Program-made: the position numbers and the translations under genes | Shown here: in pieces, positions 18,731 through 27,977 of the stretch | How positions within the stretch are numbered: the first letter of the stretch is position 1 | How the letters are laid out: each line of letters begins with the position of its first letter | Notes under the pieces: model-generated | The model's database searches: none | What the model was told of the DNA's origin: nothing | What the model saw: only the letters and a program-made list of their open reading frames with translations | From: Acidovorax sp. SUPP3334 | GTDB taxonomy: Bacteria; Pseudomonadota; Gammaproteobacteria; Burkholderiales; Burkholderiaceae_C | DNA: 64,000 bases | Direction of reading: 5' to 3' | Assembly: GCF_030159055.1 (NCBI RefSeq) | Contig: NZ_BQXQ01000003.1 | Coordinates: forward strand, 62,001-126,000

Positions 18731-19432
18731 ATGCTGACCGTCCGCAAATCACAAGACCGGGGCCATGCCGACCATGGCTGGCTGCAGTCCAACCACAGCT
18801 TTTCCTTCGCCGGCTACTACGACCCCCGCTACATGGGCTACGGCAGCCTTCGCGTCATCAACGAAGACCGCATCGCCCCGGGCACCGGATTCGGCCCCCA
18901 CGGCCACCGCGACATGGAAATTCTCAGCTACGTGCTGTCCGGCGAACTGGGGCACAAGGACAGCCTGGGCAACATCCAGGGCATTCCGCCCGGCGACGTG
19001 CAGCGCATGAGCGCCGGCACCGGCGTGACGCACAGCGAGTTCAACCATGCCGACGGGCAGTCCACGCACTTCCTGCAGATCTGGCTGGAGCCCGACACGC
19101 GGGGCATTGCCCCCGAGTACGAGCAGAAAACCTTTCCCGAGACCGAAAAGCGCGGCGTGCTGCGGCTGCTGGCCTCGCCCTGTGGCGAACGCGGCTCGCT
19201 CACCGTGCATGCGGATGCCCGGCTCTATGCGGGCCTTTTCGATGGCTCGGAAGCCGCCACGCTGGCCCTGCCGGCCGATCGCAAAGCCTATGTGCATGTC
19301 GTGCGGGGCGCCATCGAGGTCAACCACCGCACGCTGATGGCGGGCGATGCGGCGTTCGCCGAGCAGGAGCCCCTGCTGGCGTTCGAGCGCGGCACGCAGG
19401 CCGAGGTGCTGGTGTTCGATCTGGCGGCCTGA
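18731..19432 (+). CDS. Pirin family protein (YhaK/quercetinase-like)
   Basis: A 233-residue bicupin protein. The N-terminal cupin holds the metal ligands in GFGPHGHRDMEIL (two His) and GTGVTHSEFNH, the normal pirin motif set. The second cupin (about 150-233) is degenerate. Pirins of this type act as quercetinases or redox-sensing regulators. AAGGAG lies 9 bases before the ATG. A second pirin sits three genes downstream. Confidence 0.9.
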   Translation: MLTVRKSQDRGHADHGWLQSNHSFSFAGYYDPRYMGYGSLRVINEDRIAPGTGFGPHGHRDMEILSYVLSGELGHKDSLGNIQGIPPGDVQRMSAGTGVTHSEFNHADGQSTHFLQIWLEPDTRGIAPEYEQKTFPETEKRGVLRLLASPCGERGSLTVHADARLYAGLFDGSEAATLALPADRKAYVHVVRGAIEVNHRTLMAGDAAFAEQEPLLAFERGTQAEVLVFDLAA

Positions 19433-19457
19433 CGTGCTTCGCTGCGCCGCCTTTTTT
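19423..19457 (+). terminator. Possible weak terminator after first pirin gene
   Basis: GGCGGC (19423-19428) can pair with GCCGCC (19446-19451), followed by six T residues, but the loop is 17 bases. It overlaps the end of the gene and could reduce read-through. Confidence 0.35.
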
Positions 19458-19516
19458 CCTGGCGTTGATTCATTTCCTTCAATGCCTTCCAACCCTGAAA
19501 TTCAGAGGAACTTTCC

Positions 19517-20071
19517 ATGACCAAAATCGCAGTCGTCTTTCATTCCGGATACGGCCACACCCAGCGCCTGGCCCAGGCCGTTGCCGAGGGTGCCAACGCC
19601 CAGCTCGTCGCGATCGACGCCGACGGCAACCTGCCCGAAGGCGGCTGGGAAACCCTGCAGGAGGCCGATGCCATCCTGTTCGGAACGCCGACCTACATGG
19701 GTGGCCCGAGCTGGCAGTTCAAGAAATTCGCCGATGCCTCGTCCAAGGCGTGGTTCGGCCGCAGCTGGCAGGACAAGGTGTTCGGCGGCTTCACCAACAG
19801 CGCCAGCCTGAACGGCGACAAGCAAGTGACGCTGATCTATCTGCAGACCCTGGCCTCGCAGCATGGCGGCATCTGGGTGAGCCTGGGCCTGCTGCCCAGC
19901 AACTCCAAAGCCGCCACGCGCAACGACCTCAACAACCTGGGCGGTTCGGTCGGAGCCCTGGCTCAGTCTCCCTCCGATGCCAGCGTGCAGGAAATGCTCC
20001 AGGGCGACCTGGACACCGGCCGTTCGTACGGCGCCCGCGTGGCCGAGATCGCGAAGCGCCTGCACGGCTGA
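19517..20071 (+). CDS. Flavodoxin/WrbA-like NAD(P)H-dependent oxidoreductase
   Basis: A 184-residue flavoprotein fold. The FMN phosphate loop is HSGYGHTQRLAQAV near residues 9-22, and FGTPTYMGGPSWQFKKF near 55 is the second FMN contact of WrbA-like quinone reductases. GKVFGGFT-like and TLASQHGGIWVSLG segments match. It probably reduces quinones by two electrons. The Shine-Dalgarno GAGGAA precedes the ATG by 8 bases. It lies between a pirin and an OsmC-like gene in a stress/redox set. Confidence 0.88.
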   Translation: MTKIAVVFHSGYGHTQRLAQAVAEGANAQLVAIDADGNLPEGGWETLQEADAILFGTPTYMGGPSWQFKKFADASSKAWFGRSWQDKVFGGFTNSASLNGDKQVTLIYLQTLASQHGGIWVSLGLLPSNSKAATRNDLNNLGGSVGALAQSPSDASVQEMLQGDLDTGRSYGARVAEIAKRLHG

Positions 20072-20133
20072 TAGATTGGCCGGCCATTCCTGATCCTTCT
20101 GATCCCTCCCTTCCTTCGACCGGAGCTTTCCCC

Positions 20134-20541
20134 ATGACCCTGGAACTGCGGCGCATTGCCGGCGCCCCGCTCGCACACACGCTGTCGGTGCGCGACCATC
20201 AGTTGGTCGTCGATGGAACGGCTGCCGAGGGCGGGGACGACACCGGCCCCAATCCGCACGATCTGTACGACGCCGCGCTCGGCGCGTGCAAGGCGCTCAC
20301 CGTGCTCTGGTACGCGCGCCGCAAGGGCATGGCGGTGGACGATGTGCGCACCGTGATCGACCGCGATGCATCGGCCGAGCGCACCGGCACCTACCGCCTG
20401 GCAGCCCGGCTGCAGGTGAGCGGCGATCTGACCGACGCGCAGATCGAAGAGTTGGAAGCCGTGGCCGCCAAGTGCCCGGTGCACAAGCTGATGACCAGCG
20501 TCACCACCGAAATCACGACCGCCGTGGAGCGCATGCCATGA
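20134..20541 (+). CDS. OsmC family peroxiredoxin-like protein
   Basis: A 135-residue OsmC/Ohr-fold protein. The two expected cysteines are present: one in ALGACKALTVLWYA (about residue 53) and one in AAKCPVHKLM (about residue 114), which form the peroxidatic pair in this family. These enzymes reduce organic hydroperoxides. Its stop overlaps the ATG of the next gene (ATGA at 20538-20541). Confidence 0.9.
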   Translation: MTLELRRIAGAPLAHTLSVRDHQLVVDGTAAEGGDDTGPNPHDLYDAALGACKALTVLWYARRKGMAVDDVRTVIDRDASAERTGTYRLAARLQVSGDLTDAQIEELEAVAAKCPVHKLMTSVTTEITTAVERMP

Positions 20542-21425
20542 GCGGGCCGTTGATCCTCGAGGGCCACGACAAGGACCTGGGCGGCGGGTTCACGGTGCGC
20601 AGGCTGCTGCCTTCGCTGCAGCGGCGCTCCATCGGCCCCTTTCTGTTCTTCGACCATTTCGGTCCGGTCACGGTGGAGCCGGCGTCGCAATACGACGTGC
20701 GGCCGCATCCGCACATCGGCCTGGCCACCGTCACCTACCTGTTCGACGGTGCGATCCTGCACCGGGACAGCCTGGGCTCGTTGCAGGAGATCGCCCCCGG
20801 CGCCATCAACTGGATGACCTCGGGCCGCAGCATCGTGCACTCGGAGCGCCGACCCGACACCCTGCGCGACCGCAGCTATGTCAACCATGGCATTCAGCTG
20901 TGGGCGGCCCTGCCTCTCGCCCATGAAGAAGACGAGCCCAGCTTCGTGCACACGCCCGCCGCCGACATTCCCGAGTTTTCGCGGGACGGCGCCACGGTGC
21001 GGGTGCTGATCGGCGAGGCTTTCGGACATGTCTCTCCGGTGGCGACGCTGTCGCCCACGCTGTACCTGGATGTGCGGCTCGATGCCGCGGCGGAGCTGGC
21101 GCTGCCCGCATCGTTGGCGCAAGAGATCGCGATCTATGCCGTGGACGGCGATCTGCAGCTGGACGGCCAGCCATTCGCCGCGCACACGCTGGCGGCGCTG
21201 GAGCCGGGCGCAGGCGCCGTGCTGCGTGCCACGGGCCAGGCGGTGCGGCTGATGGTGATCGGCGGCGAGGCGCTGGATGCGCCGCGCCACATGTGGTGGA
21301 ACTTCATCTCCAGCCGCAAGGAGCGCATCGTGCAGGCCGCCGATGACTGGGAAGCCCAACGCATGGGGCACGTGCCCGGCGAGACCGAGTGGATTCCGCT
21401 GCCGGAGCGGCGCTTCAAGTCCTGA
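20538..21425 (+). CDS. Pirin family protein (second copy)
   Basis: A 295-residue full-length pirin. The metal site of the N-terminal cupin is in VRPHPHIGLATVTYLF and SGRSIVHSER, with both paired histidines; DHFGPV and HMWWNFISSRKERI are family-specific. It begins within the OsmC stop codon, so the two are coupled. Having two divergent pirins in one cluster suggests a specialised stress module. Confidence 0.9.
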   Translation: MSGPLILEGHDKDLGGGFTVRRLLPSLQRRSIGPFLFFDHFGPVTVEPASQYDVRPHPHIGLATVTYLFDGAILHRDSLGSLQEIAPGAINWMTSGRSIVHSERRPDTLRDRSYVNHGIQLWAALPLAHEEDEPSFVHTPAADIPEFSRDGATVRVLIGEAFGHVSPVATLSPTLYLDVRLDAAAELALPASLAQEIAIYAVDGDLQLDGQPFAAHTLAALEPGAGAVLRATGQAVRLMVIGGEALDAPRHMWWNFISSRKERIVQAADDWEAQRMGHVPGETEWIPLPERRFKS

Positions 21426-21480
21426 AACGCCGAGTATTGGGTGAAATCTGCCTCGCGCCCTAGATAATCATGCGCTGGCA

Positions 21481-21497
21481 GCTCACTTTTTAATAGC
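21481..21497. repeat. Degenerate GCTAT-N7-ATAGC repeat overlapping the trhO stop
   Basis: GCTCA (21481-21485), seven bases, ATAGC (21493-21497). It contains the trhO stop codon (complement of TCA at 21483-21485), so a family member has supplied the gene's 3' end. Confidence 0.5.
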
Positions 21498-22256
21498 ACC
21501 CTCGGCCATGGGCGTGGTGGCCAGGTCGCTCGATAGCACCCGGCGCTCGTCGAACACGAAGCAGCCGCCGTGGTAGTGCGCGCCGTCGGTTTCCTCGAAG
21601 TATTTGAGGATGCCGCCTTCCAGCTGGAAGACGTTTTCGATGCCTTCCTCGCGCATCAGGATGGCGGCCTTTTCGCAGCGGATACCGCCGGTGCAGAAGC
21701 TCACCACCGTCTTGCCTGCCAGCTCGGCCTTGTGGGTGCGCAGCGCGGGTGGAAATTCGGTGAACTTGTCGATGCGCCAGTCGATGGCGTTGTCGAACGT
21801 GCCTTCGTCCACTTCGAAGGCGTTGCGCGTATCGAGCGTGACCACCGGGCGCCCCGCATCGTCATGCCCCTGGTCCAGCCAACGGCGCAGCGTGGGTGCA
21901 TCGACCGCCGGCGCTCGGCCGCTGGCCGGGCGAATGGTGGGATGGTCCATGCGGATGATCTCGCGCTTGACCTTCACCAGCATCTTGCGAAAGGGCTGCG
22001 TGGCCGACCAGCTTTCCTTCGGCGCCAAGGCTTCGAAACGCGCGTCTTCCTTCAGTTCGGCGATGAAGCCGCGCACGTCGGGCGCCGGGCCTGCCAGGAA
22101 GAGGTTGATGCCTTCCTCGGCCAGAAGAATGGTGCCTTTGAGCTGTGCAGCCTCGGCCCGCGCCTGCAGCAGATCGCGCAGCGCACCGGCGTCCGGCAGC
22201 GGGACGAACAGGTAGCAGGAAACGTTCAGGACATCGTTCACGGTGGAGTCGGGCAT
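21483..22256 (-). CDS. trhO: Rhodanese-type tRNA uridine hydroxylase
   Basis: A 257-residue UPF0176/YceA protein, which makes 5-hydroxyuridine at the wobble position of tRNA with O2. An N-terminal acylphosphatase-like domain (residues 1-100, [10 protein letters not shown]) precedes a rhodanese domain whose catalytic cysteine is in [12 protein letters not shown] near residue 188. [19 protein letters not shown] is the usual rhodanese entry. The stop codon lies in a degenerate copy of the dispersed repeat. Confidence 0.92.
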   Translation of the reverse strand: MPDSTVNDVLNVSCYLFVPLPDAGALRDLLQARAEAAQLKGTILLAEEGINLFLAGPAPDVRGFIAELKEDARFEALAPKESWSATQPFRKMLVKVKREIIRMDHPTIRPASGRAPAVDAPTLRRWLDQGHDDAGRPVVTLDTRNAFEVDEGTFDNAIDWRIDKFTEFPPALRTHKAELAGKTVVSFCTGGIRCEKAAILMREEGIENVFQLEGGILKYFEETDGAHYHGGCFVFDERRVLSSDLATTPMAEGAIKK

Positions 22257-22300
22257 GGCGTGGCGGGCCGGCTGGCCAGCGGTGTGGCCCCGGCGTTCGG

Positions 22301-23155
22301 CTAACTGGCGGGCGTGAGCAGCGCGGTGTCGATCTTGTTGGCCAGCTGGGCAATGGCCAGCGCCGCAGGACAGCCGGGCATCTGCATCAGCAGCAGCTGG
22401 CGGCGCATGACGGCATCGCGCACCGACGTATCGGCCGGGATGTCGCCCATGTGCAGCAGCCGCATCGACCGGCCGGACTCGGTGCTCACGAAGCGGTCCA
22501 GCACCTGCTGCAGCTGGCTGGTGATGGCGCGGCCATCGCCGGGCCGCGCCGCCTGGTTGACCACCATGCGCACATGCTGGCGCTTTTGCTGGGTGGCCAG
22601 CACCTTGATCGCGGCGTAGGCGTCGGTCAGGGAGGTCGGCTCCGGCGTGGCGACGATCAGCACTTCGGACGCGAGCGATACCGAGAACAGCACCACGTCG
22701 GAGATGCCGGCGCCGGTGTCCAGCAGGATCACGTCGAAGCGTGGCGCCAGCGTCTGGATCACGTTCAGGAACTCGCTGCGCACCTCGGGCGTGAGTCGCG
22801 AATACTCGACCATGCCGGAGCCGGCCAGCACGACCGAAAAGCCGCCGGGCGCATCGATCACGGCGTCGTCCAGGTCGGCCTTGCCGGTGAACACGTCGTG
22901 CAGCGTGACCTTGGGGTGCAGATTGAGCACCACGTCCAGATTGGCCAGGCCCAGGTCGGCATCCAGCACGAGCACGCGGTGTCCGCGGCGGGTGAGGGCG
23001 GCTGCCAGGTTGGCGGAAACGAAGGTCTTGCCCACGCCGCCTTTGCCGCTGGTGATGGCGATGATGCGGGCGCCGGGCGGCGTCGGACTGTTGGAGTGCG
23101 CAGGCATGTTCGGGCCGGCGGGAGTGGTGGGTTGTGGGGACAGCGCGTCGGTCAT
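22301..23155 (-). CDS. MinD/ParA-family ATPase, FlhG (FleN)-like
   Basis: A 284-residue deviant-Walker ATPase. Walker [10 protein letters not shown] is at residues 36-44, with the second lysine motif and [17 protein letters not shown] following; [12 protein letters not shown] is the Walker B region. The [16 protein letters not shown] pattern is that of FlhG/FleN, which sets flagellar number and position. No flagellar gene is adjacent, whereas a diguanylate cyclase lies just upstream on the same strand with a 10-base gap. A ParA-like role in placing another polar structure is possible. Confidence 0.85.
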   Translation of the reverse strand: MTDALSPQPTTPAGPNMPAHSNSPTPPGARIIAITSGKGGVGKTFVSANLAAALTRRGHRVLVLDADLGLANLDVVLNLHPKVTLHDVFTGKADLDDAVIDAPGGFSVVLAGSGMVEYSRLTPEVRSEFLNVIQTLAPRFDVILLDTGAGISDVVLFSVSLASEVLIVATPEPTSLTDAYAAIKVLATQQKRQHVRMVVNQAARPGDGRAITSQLQQVLDRFVSTESGRSMRLLHMGDIPADTSVRDAVMRRQLLLMQMPGCPAALAIAQLANKIDTALLTPAS

Positions 23156-23165
23156 CTCTGGGCTT

Positions 23166-23948
23166 TCAATAGGCGCTGCCTGTGGAATCCATGGGCGGGG
23201 GCAAATCGCCCCATCCCGACGGAGTGTATAACGGCCCGAAGAGCAGGCTCTTCTCTTCGGCGCTCACGGTGCTGTCGGGCTGCTCTTCGATGCTGACGCG
23301 GTTGCGGCCAGCCATCTTGGCCTTGTATAGCTGGCTGTCGGCGCGCTCGCTCCACAGCAGCGTGGTGCTGCGGATCCATTGCAGGGCGAAGGCGCCGCCC
23401 ACGCTGACCGTGACATTCAACTCCACCGACGGCGAAATACGCACCGGCGTGCGCTCGATGGCGCGGCGGATGCGTTCGGCCACCACGCGGCCGAAACCGG
23501 CCTGGCAGGCGGGCAGCACCACCGCGAACTCTTCACCGCCGTAGCGCGCCAGGGTGTCCATGGGACGCACGCAGCCGTTCAAGGTGCGCGCCACCGATTG
23601 CAGCACGATGTCGCCGGCCAGATGGCCGTAGGTGTCGTTGACGCGCTTGAAGTTGTCGATGTCGAGCATGAGCAGCAGCGCGGCTTCACCAGCGCGGGTG
23701 ACGCGATCGATCTCGCGCTCCAGCACGGTGCGGAAGTGGCGCCGGTTGGCCAGCCCGGTGAGGGGATCCTTGAGCGACAGCTCGCACAGGCCGTCGATCA
23801 AGCCCTGCAGGTAGTGCAGCGGCGTGTCGGAGGGCAAAGCGGCTTCGGAGCCGGCGGCCTGGGCCACCAGCGCATGCGCCGTGGTCAGGCGCAGGTCGCG
23901 CAGGTTCACGAATTGAGGGGTCGCAGATTCAGTCACAAAATGCAACAA
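23166..23948 (-). CDS. Diguanylate cyclase
   Basis: A 260-residue GGDEF protein. The catalytic GGEEF is at residues 137-141 and the inhibitory RxxD site (RPMD) is at 128-131. DPLTGLANRRHFRTVL starts the domain near residue 61. The N-terminal 55 residues are too short for a known sensor and have no membrane segment. It probably shares a transcript with the FlhG-like ATPase, which would place c-di-GMP synthesis beside a polarity factor. Confidence 0.9.
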   Translation of the reverse strand: MLHFVTESATPQFVNLRDLRLTTAHALVAQAAGSEAALPSDTPLHYLQGLIDGLCELSLKDPLTGLANRRHFRTVLEREIDRVTRAGEAALLLMLDIDNFKRVNDTYGHLAGDIVLQSVARTLNGCVRPMDTLARYGGEEFAVVLPACQAGFGRVVAERIRRAIERTPVRISPSVELNVTVSVGGAFALQWIRSTTLLWSERADSQLYKAKMAGRNRVSIEEQPDSTVSAEEKSLLFGPLYTPSGWGDLPPPMDSTGSAY

Positions 23949-24002
23949 ACAGAGTTCACCGAGTGTAGCAGCGGGGGGCGGTTTTAACGCTTGCTATCCG
24001 GT

Positions 24003-25715
24003 TCATTGCGTTAATTGTTGCAACACTGCCAGTGTCTGCGCATCGGTGCGGTACAGGGCGAGGCCCGGTCCTTCTTCCAGCAGACCGGCACGGCGAAGCA
24101 CTTGCTCCACCGGTAGTTTGATGCCGCTCACATGCAGCTTGCCGCCGCGCGAGGATGCCAGCGCGCGCAGCCGGCCGAAGGTTTCCACGCCGGTCACGTC
24201 GATGCGGTTGATGGGTTGCGCGAAGAGGCACAGGTGGCGAATCTCCGGGTGGGCGGCCCAGTGCTCGGCAATGCGGCGCTCCAGCGCGGCGGCCGAGGCG
24301 AAGTCCAGCTCGGCATCCATGCGCAGCGCGAACAGCCCGGGCGCGATCGGTGGCAGCAGCCACAGGTGGCGGTTGCGCATGCTGCCATCCGGGTGTGGGG
24401 CGACTTCGATGATGCGGGGGTGCAGCCGCTGGTACAGGAAATGCCCCAGGTTCAGCACCAGGCCGACCAGCACGCCCCAGTACATGCGGGGCGCCGTCGC
24501 CAGGGTGAGGGCGAAGGTGACGCCGCCGATCACGGCCTCGACCTTGGACAGGCGCCACAGCCGCAGCAGCGTGCCCGGCTTGATCAGGCTGGTGACCGCA
24601 GTCACCACGACGGCGGCCAACACCGAGTGCGGCACGTGGTACAGCGCCGGGGTGAGCCACAGCAGCACCGCCAGCACGAGGGCCAGCGCGAAGATGGTGG
24701 CCCAGCCGCTCTTGGCGCCGGCATAGAGGTTGATGGCCGAACGCGAGAACGACGCGCTGGTGGCGAAGCTGCCGCACAGGCCCGAGCTCATCTTGGCGAG
24801 GCCATGCGCGATGAGGTCCTGGTTCTCGTTCCAGCGCGTGCCGCCCTGCTGGTGCTCGACCTTGGCGCTGGAAGCCGTTTCCAGAAAGCTCACCAGGGTG
24901 ACGACCAGCACCGGCAGCACGAGGGCCCCGAACTCGTCCCAGGACAGCCATCCGGGCCAATACGGCTGGGGCAGGCCGGCGGGCAGATGCCCGACGACGG
25001 CACCGTCGTGGTCGGCGTAGCCGATCGCCCAACTCACCAGGGCCGCCAGACCGACGATGACGATGGCCGCCGGAAAGGTGGCCCGCCAACGCCGGCCCGC
25101 CATCAGCAGACCCAGGCTGCCCAGGCCGAACGCCGCCGCCGTCAGGTCGAAATGGTGCAGCGACGGCGACGCGGCCAGCGCGTTCCAGGTGGTGCGCAAA
25201 CCGAGCAGGTCCGGCAGCTGCGACGCCAGGATGAGCAGGGCCGCCGCCTGGGTGAAGCCATTGAGCACGGGCGAGGTGACCAGATTGAGCAGCCAGCCGA
25301 AACGCACGACCCCCAGCATCATCTGCAGCAGGCCCGACAGCAGTGCCATCCACGCCGCCAGGGCCACCCAGTGCGCGCTGCCAGGCTCGGCCAGGCCGGT
25401 GAGCGAAGCGCCGATGAGCAGGCTGGTCAAAGCGGTGGGCCCGACGCCCAGGCGCGTGGACGAACTCCAGAGCACCGCGATCAGCGCGGGAACGAGCGAG
25501 GCATAGATGCCGGTGATGACGGGCATGCCCGCCAGCGCGGCATAGGCGACGCCCTGGGGAACCAGCATGAGCCCTACCGTCATCCCGGCCCAGAACTCCC
25601 CCTTGAGCAAATGGCGGTCTGGCCGGGGCCAGCCCAGAAAGGGAAACCATCGGGAAAGGGACTGAAGGCGCATCCTGCGATTGTCGCGCGGCGACGGCGC
25701 GGCGTGGGCGTTCAA
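24003..25715 (-). CDS. SulP-family anion transporter with STAS domain
   Basis: A 570-residue inner-membrane transporter. Residues 40-430 contain 10-14 hydrophobic helices with the SulP signatures GMTVGLMLVPQGVAYA and SFATSASFSRSAIN; the C-terminal 130 residues form a cytoplasmic STAS domain (PINRIDVTGVETFGRL). Substrates in this family include sulfate and bicarbonate; none is shown here. The frame allows a start at 25715 or at the internal ATG 25673. Confidence 0.88.
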   Translation of the reverse strand: MNAHAAPSPRDNRRMRLQSLSRWFPFLGWPRPDRHLLKGEFWAGMTVGLMLVPQGVAYAALAGMPVITGIYASLVPALIAVLWSSSTRLGVGPTALTSLLIGASLTGLAEPGSAHWVALAAWMALLSGLLQMMLGVVRFGWLLNLVTSPVLNGFTQAAALLILASQLPDLLGLRTTWNALAASPSLHHFDLTAAAFGLGSLGLLMAGRRWRATFPAAIVIVGLAALVSWAIGYADHDGAVVGHLPAGLPQPYWPGWLSWDEFGALVLPVLVVTLVSFLETASSAKVEHQQGGTRWNENQDLIAHGLAKMSSGLCGSFATSASFSRSAINLYAGAKSGWATIFALALVLAVLLWLTPALYHVPHSVLAAVVVTAVTSLIKPGTLLRLWRLSKVEAVIGGVTFALTLATAPRMYWGVLVGLVLNLGHFLYQRLHPRIIEVAPHPDGSMRNRHLWLLPPIAPGLFALRMDAELDFASAAALERRIAEHWAAHPEIRHLCLFAQPINRIDVTGVETFGRLRALASSRGGKLHVSGIKLPVEQVLRRAGLLEEGPGLALYRTDAQTLAVLQQLTQ

Positions 25716-25819
25716 GGCTGCGTTGTCCTACGCGAGCTTCGGCGCGTTCCCACCGGCCCGAAGAAGCCGCAAATCTACAGTGCTGCTCATATCCCATATT
25801 TCCCGCAAGGAGGTACCCC

Positions 25820-26278
25820 ATGAGCGATCCGACCCCCAACACTCCCTCCCGTCGCCTGCTGGGCATCCTTTCCGCCACGGTGCTGGCGCTCGGTCTGGCG
25901 GCGTGCGACAAGGCCGACGACCGAACGGTGGGCCAGCAACTCGACTCCGCCGTCGCCAAGAGCGGGCAGGTGGCCTCCGACGCCCAGCGCAAGATGGAAG
26001 CCGCAGCGAACGAAGCCAGCGATGCCACCCGCAAGGCAGCCGAGCGCGCCGCTGCCGTCATGGACGATGCCGGCATCACGGCCAAGGTTTCCGCCGGGCT
26101 GGCGCGGGACGCTGAACTCAGCGCCGTCAAGATCGATGTGGATACGCGCAATGGCATCGTGACCCTGAACGGCCCCGTCAAGACCAAGCAGGCAAGCGAA
26201 CGCGCCACGCAGATCGCCCAGGGCGTGCAGGGCGTGAATTCCGTCGTCAACCAACTCACGGTTTCCAGCGCTGGATAA
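25820..26278 (+). CDS. BON-domain lipoprotein
   Basis: A 152-residue secreted protein. The signal sequence ends in a lipobox LAAC (Cys about residue 29), so it should be lipidated. Residues 35-80 form a charged amphipathic coiled-coil-like stretch and residues 80-152 form one BON domain (DAGITAKVSAGL, IVTLNGPV). BON proteins (OsmY-like) protect the envelope under osmotic or other stress. GGAGG lies 8 bases before the ATG. Confidence 0.88.
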   Translation: MSDPTPNTPSRRLLGILSATVLALGLAACDKADDRTVGQQLDSAVAKSGQVASDAQRKMEAAANEASDATRKAAERAAAVMDDAGITAKVSAGLARDAELSAVKIDVDTRNGIVTLNGPVKTKQASERATQIAQGVQGVNSVVNQLTVSSAG

Positions 26279-26339
26279 GGCGTTCTCACCCGGCCGCCTG
26301 GCGCTGTCGCCAGGTGTCGCCGGGCGCTACCATGGCGCC

Positions 26340-27563
26340 ATGACTTCACCCGCCGACCTCGTTACCCGACTCGTCCACCACGACTACAGCCCGCCTGCGG
26401 GCTTCTCGGCGCCGCAGCCGGCGGTGTACAAAGCCTCGACGGTGATCTTCCCGAACGTGGCCGCCATGCGGGCCCGCGAGTGGAAAGACAAGACCAGCTA
26501 CACCTACGGCCTGCACGGCACGCCGACCACGTACCAGCTGGAAGAGCGGCTGAGCGAACTCGAAGGTGGCAAGCAGTGCCTGCTGGTACCCAGCGGGTTG
26601 GCCGCGATCGCCAACGTGGCTCTGGCCGTGCTGCGGTCGGGCGACGAAGTGCTGATTCCCGACAATGCCTACGGCCCGAACAAGTCGCTGGCCGAAGCCG
26701 AACTGGCGCAATTCGGCATTCGCCATGTGCTGTACGACCCCATGGACCCCGCAGAACTCGCGGCGAAGATCACGCCCGCCACTCGGCTCGTGTGGCTGGA
26801 AGCTCCGGGTTCCGTGACGCTGGAGTTTCCCGATCTGGTCGAACAGGTGCGCCTTTGCCGCGATCGGGGCGTGCTTTGCGCCCTGGACAACACCTGGGGC
26901 GCAGGGCTGGCGTTCGCTCCCTTCGATCTGCTGGGCGACGGGCAATGGGGCGTGGATATTTCGGTGCATGCATTGACCAAGTACCCCAGCGGTGGGGGCG
27001 ATGTGCTCATGGGCAGCATCGTCACGCGCGACCAGGCATTGCATCTGCGCATCAAGCTGTGCCATATGCGGCTGGGGCTGGGGGTGGGGGCCAACGATGT
27101 GGAATCGGTGCTGCGCTCCCTGCCGAGCATCGCGCTGCGCTACCGTGCGCACGACCTTACGGCGCGCGCTCTGGCGCGGTGGCTGGGCATGCAGCCCGCC
27201 GTGGCGCAGGTGCTGCACCCGGCGCTGCCGGAATCGCCCGGCCATGCCCACTGGCGCGCGCTGTGCGCAGCGGACGGCGGGGAGGGCGCGGCCGCCGGAT
27301 TGTTCAGCGTGGTGATCGACGCACGCTACTCGCAGGCGCAGGTGGATGCGTTTTGCGACCGCCTGCAGTACTTCAAGCTGGGCTATAGCTGGGGTGGCCC
27401 GATGAGCCTGGTGGTTCCCTACGAGTTGGCCAGCATGCGCAGCCGGGCGACTCCGCACCTGGTGCCCGGCACGGTGGTCCGGTTCTCGATCGGGCTGGAA
27501 GCCGAAGCCGATCTTCGCCGCGATCTGGCGCAGGCCCTGGCGCATGCCTTTCCCGGTGCCTGA
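26340..27563 (+). CDS. metC: PLP-dependent cystathionine beta-lyase
   Basis: A 407-residue Cys/Met-metabolism PLP enzyme. The cofactor lysine is K214 in HALTKYPSGGGD; D183 in ALDNTWGAG contacts the pyridine nitrogen, and SYTYGLHGTPT (about 52-62) matches the family's tyrosine-bearing loop. The TYGLHGTPT form is that of cystathionine beta-lyases, which split cystathionine to homocysteine, pyruvate and ammonia. It stands alone between a lipoprotein and a short basic protein. Confidence 0.88.
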   Translation: MTSPADLVTRLVHHDYSPPAGFSAPQPAVYKASTVIFPNVAAMRAREWKDKTSYTYGLHGTPTTYQLEERLSELEGGKQCLLVPSGLAAIANVALAVLRSGDEVLIPDNAYGPNKSLAEAELAQFGIRHVLYDPMDPAELAAKITPATRLVWLEAPGSVTLEFPDLVEQVRLCRDRGVLCALDNTWGAGLAFAPFDLLGDGQWGVDISVHALTKYPSGGGDVLMGSIVTRDQALHLRIKLCHMRLGLGVGANDVESVLRSLPSIALRYRAHDLTARALARWLGMQPAVAQVLHPALPESPGHAHWRALCAADGGEGAAAGLFSVVIDARYSQAQVDAFCDRLQYFKLGYSWGGPMSLVVPYELASMRSRATPHLVPGTVVRFSIGLEAEADLRRDLAQALAHAFPGA

Positions 27564-27671
27564 CGGTTCGCGGGCCCCGGCCACGCGCCCGATGCGGCGC
27601 GCTGGCCCGGATACCGTGCGCCGCAGGGGCATGCTGTTACATTGACCGCTTCAATTCAGGAAGGTAATACC

Positions 27672-27857
27672 TTGGCAACACCCAACTACGGATACGAAAA
27701 ACGCCAGCGCGAGCTCGCCAAAAAGAAGAAAAAGGAAGAGAAGGCACAAGCGAAGACGCACCGCAAGGACGATCCGCGTGAAGGCTTCAGCCAGGACGGC
27801 GGGCAGCCCGGTGCTCCCCCGGCCGATGGCAACGGTGGCCCCGGCCCTGCGGCTTGA
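27672..27857 (+). CDS. Small lysine-rich hypothetical protein, 61 aa
   Basis: From the TTG at 27672, which has AGGAAGG seven bases upstream, it encodes 61 residues. The N-terminal part is NYGYEKRQRELAKKKKKEEK, and the tail is Gly/Pro-rich. Short proteins with this YGYEKRQRELAKK start are widespread in beta- and gammaproteobacteria, with no known function. An upstream in-frame TTG at 27642 has no ribosome site. Confidence 0.75.
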   Translation: MATPNYGYEKRQRELAKKKKKEEKAQAKTHRKDDPREGFSQDGGQPGAPPADGNGGPGPAA

Positions 27858-27977
27858 TCCCTGTCTTCTGATGCTTCGGGCCCCCTCAACGTAAAGACCG
27901 CTCAGCCTTCAGAGGGCGGGCCGCTTGCACGGCGCCCCGGCGGCTTCGAGCCCCCGAAGCCATGGCTGCGCCGGCCT

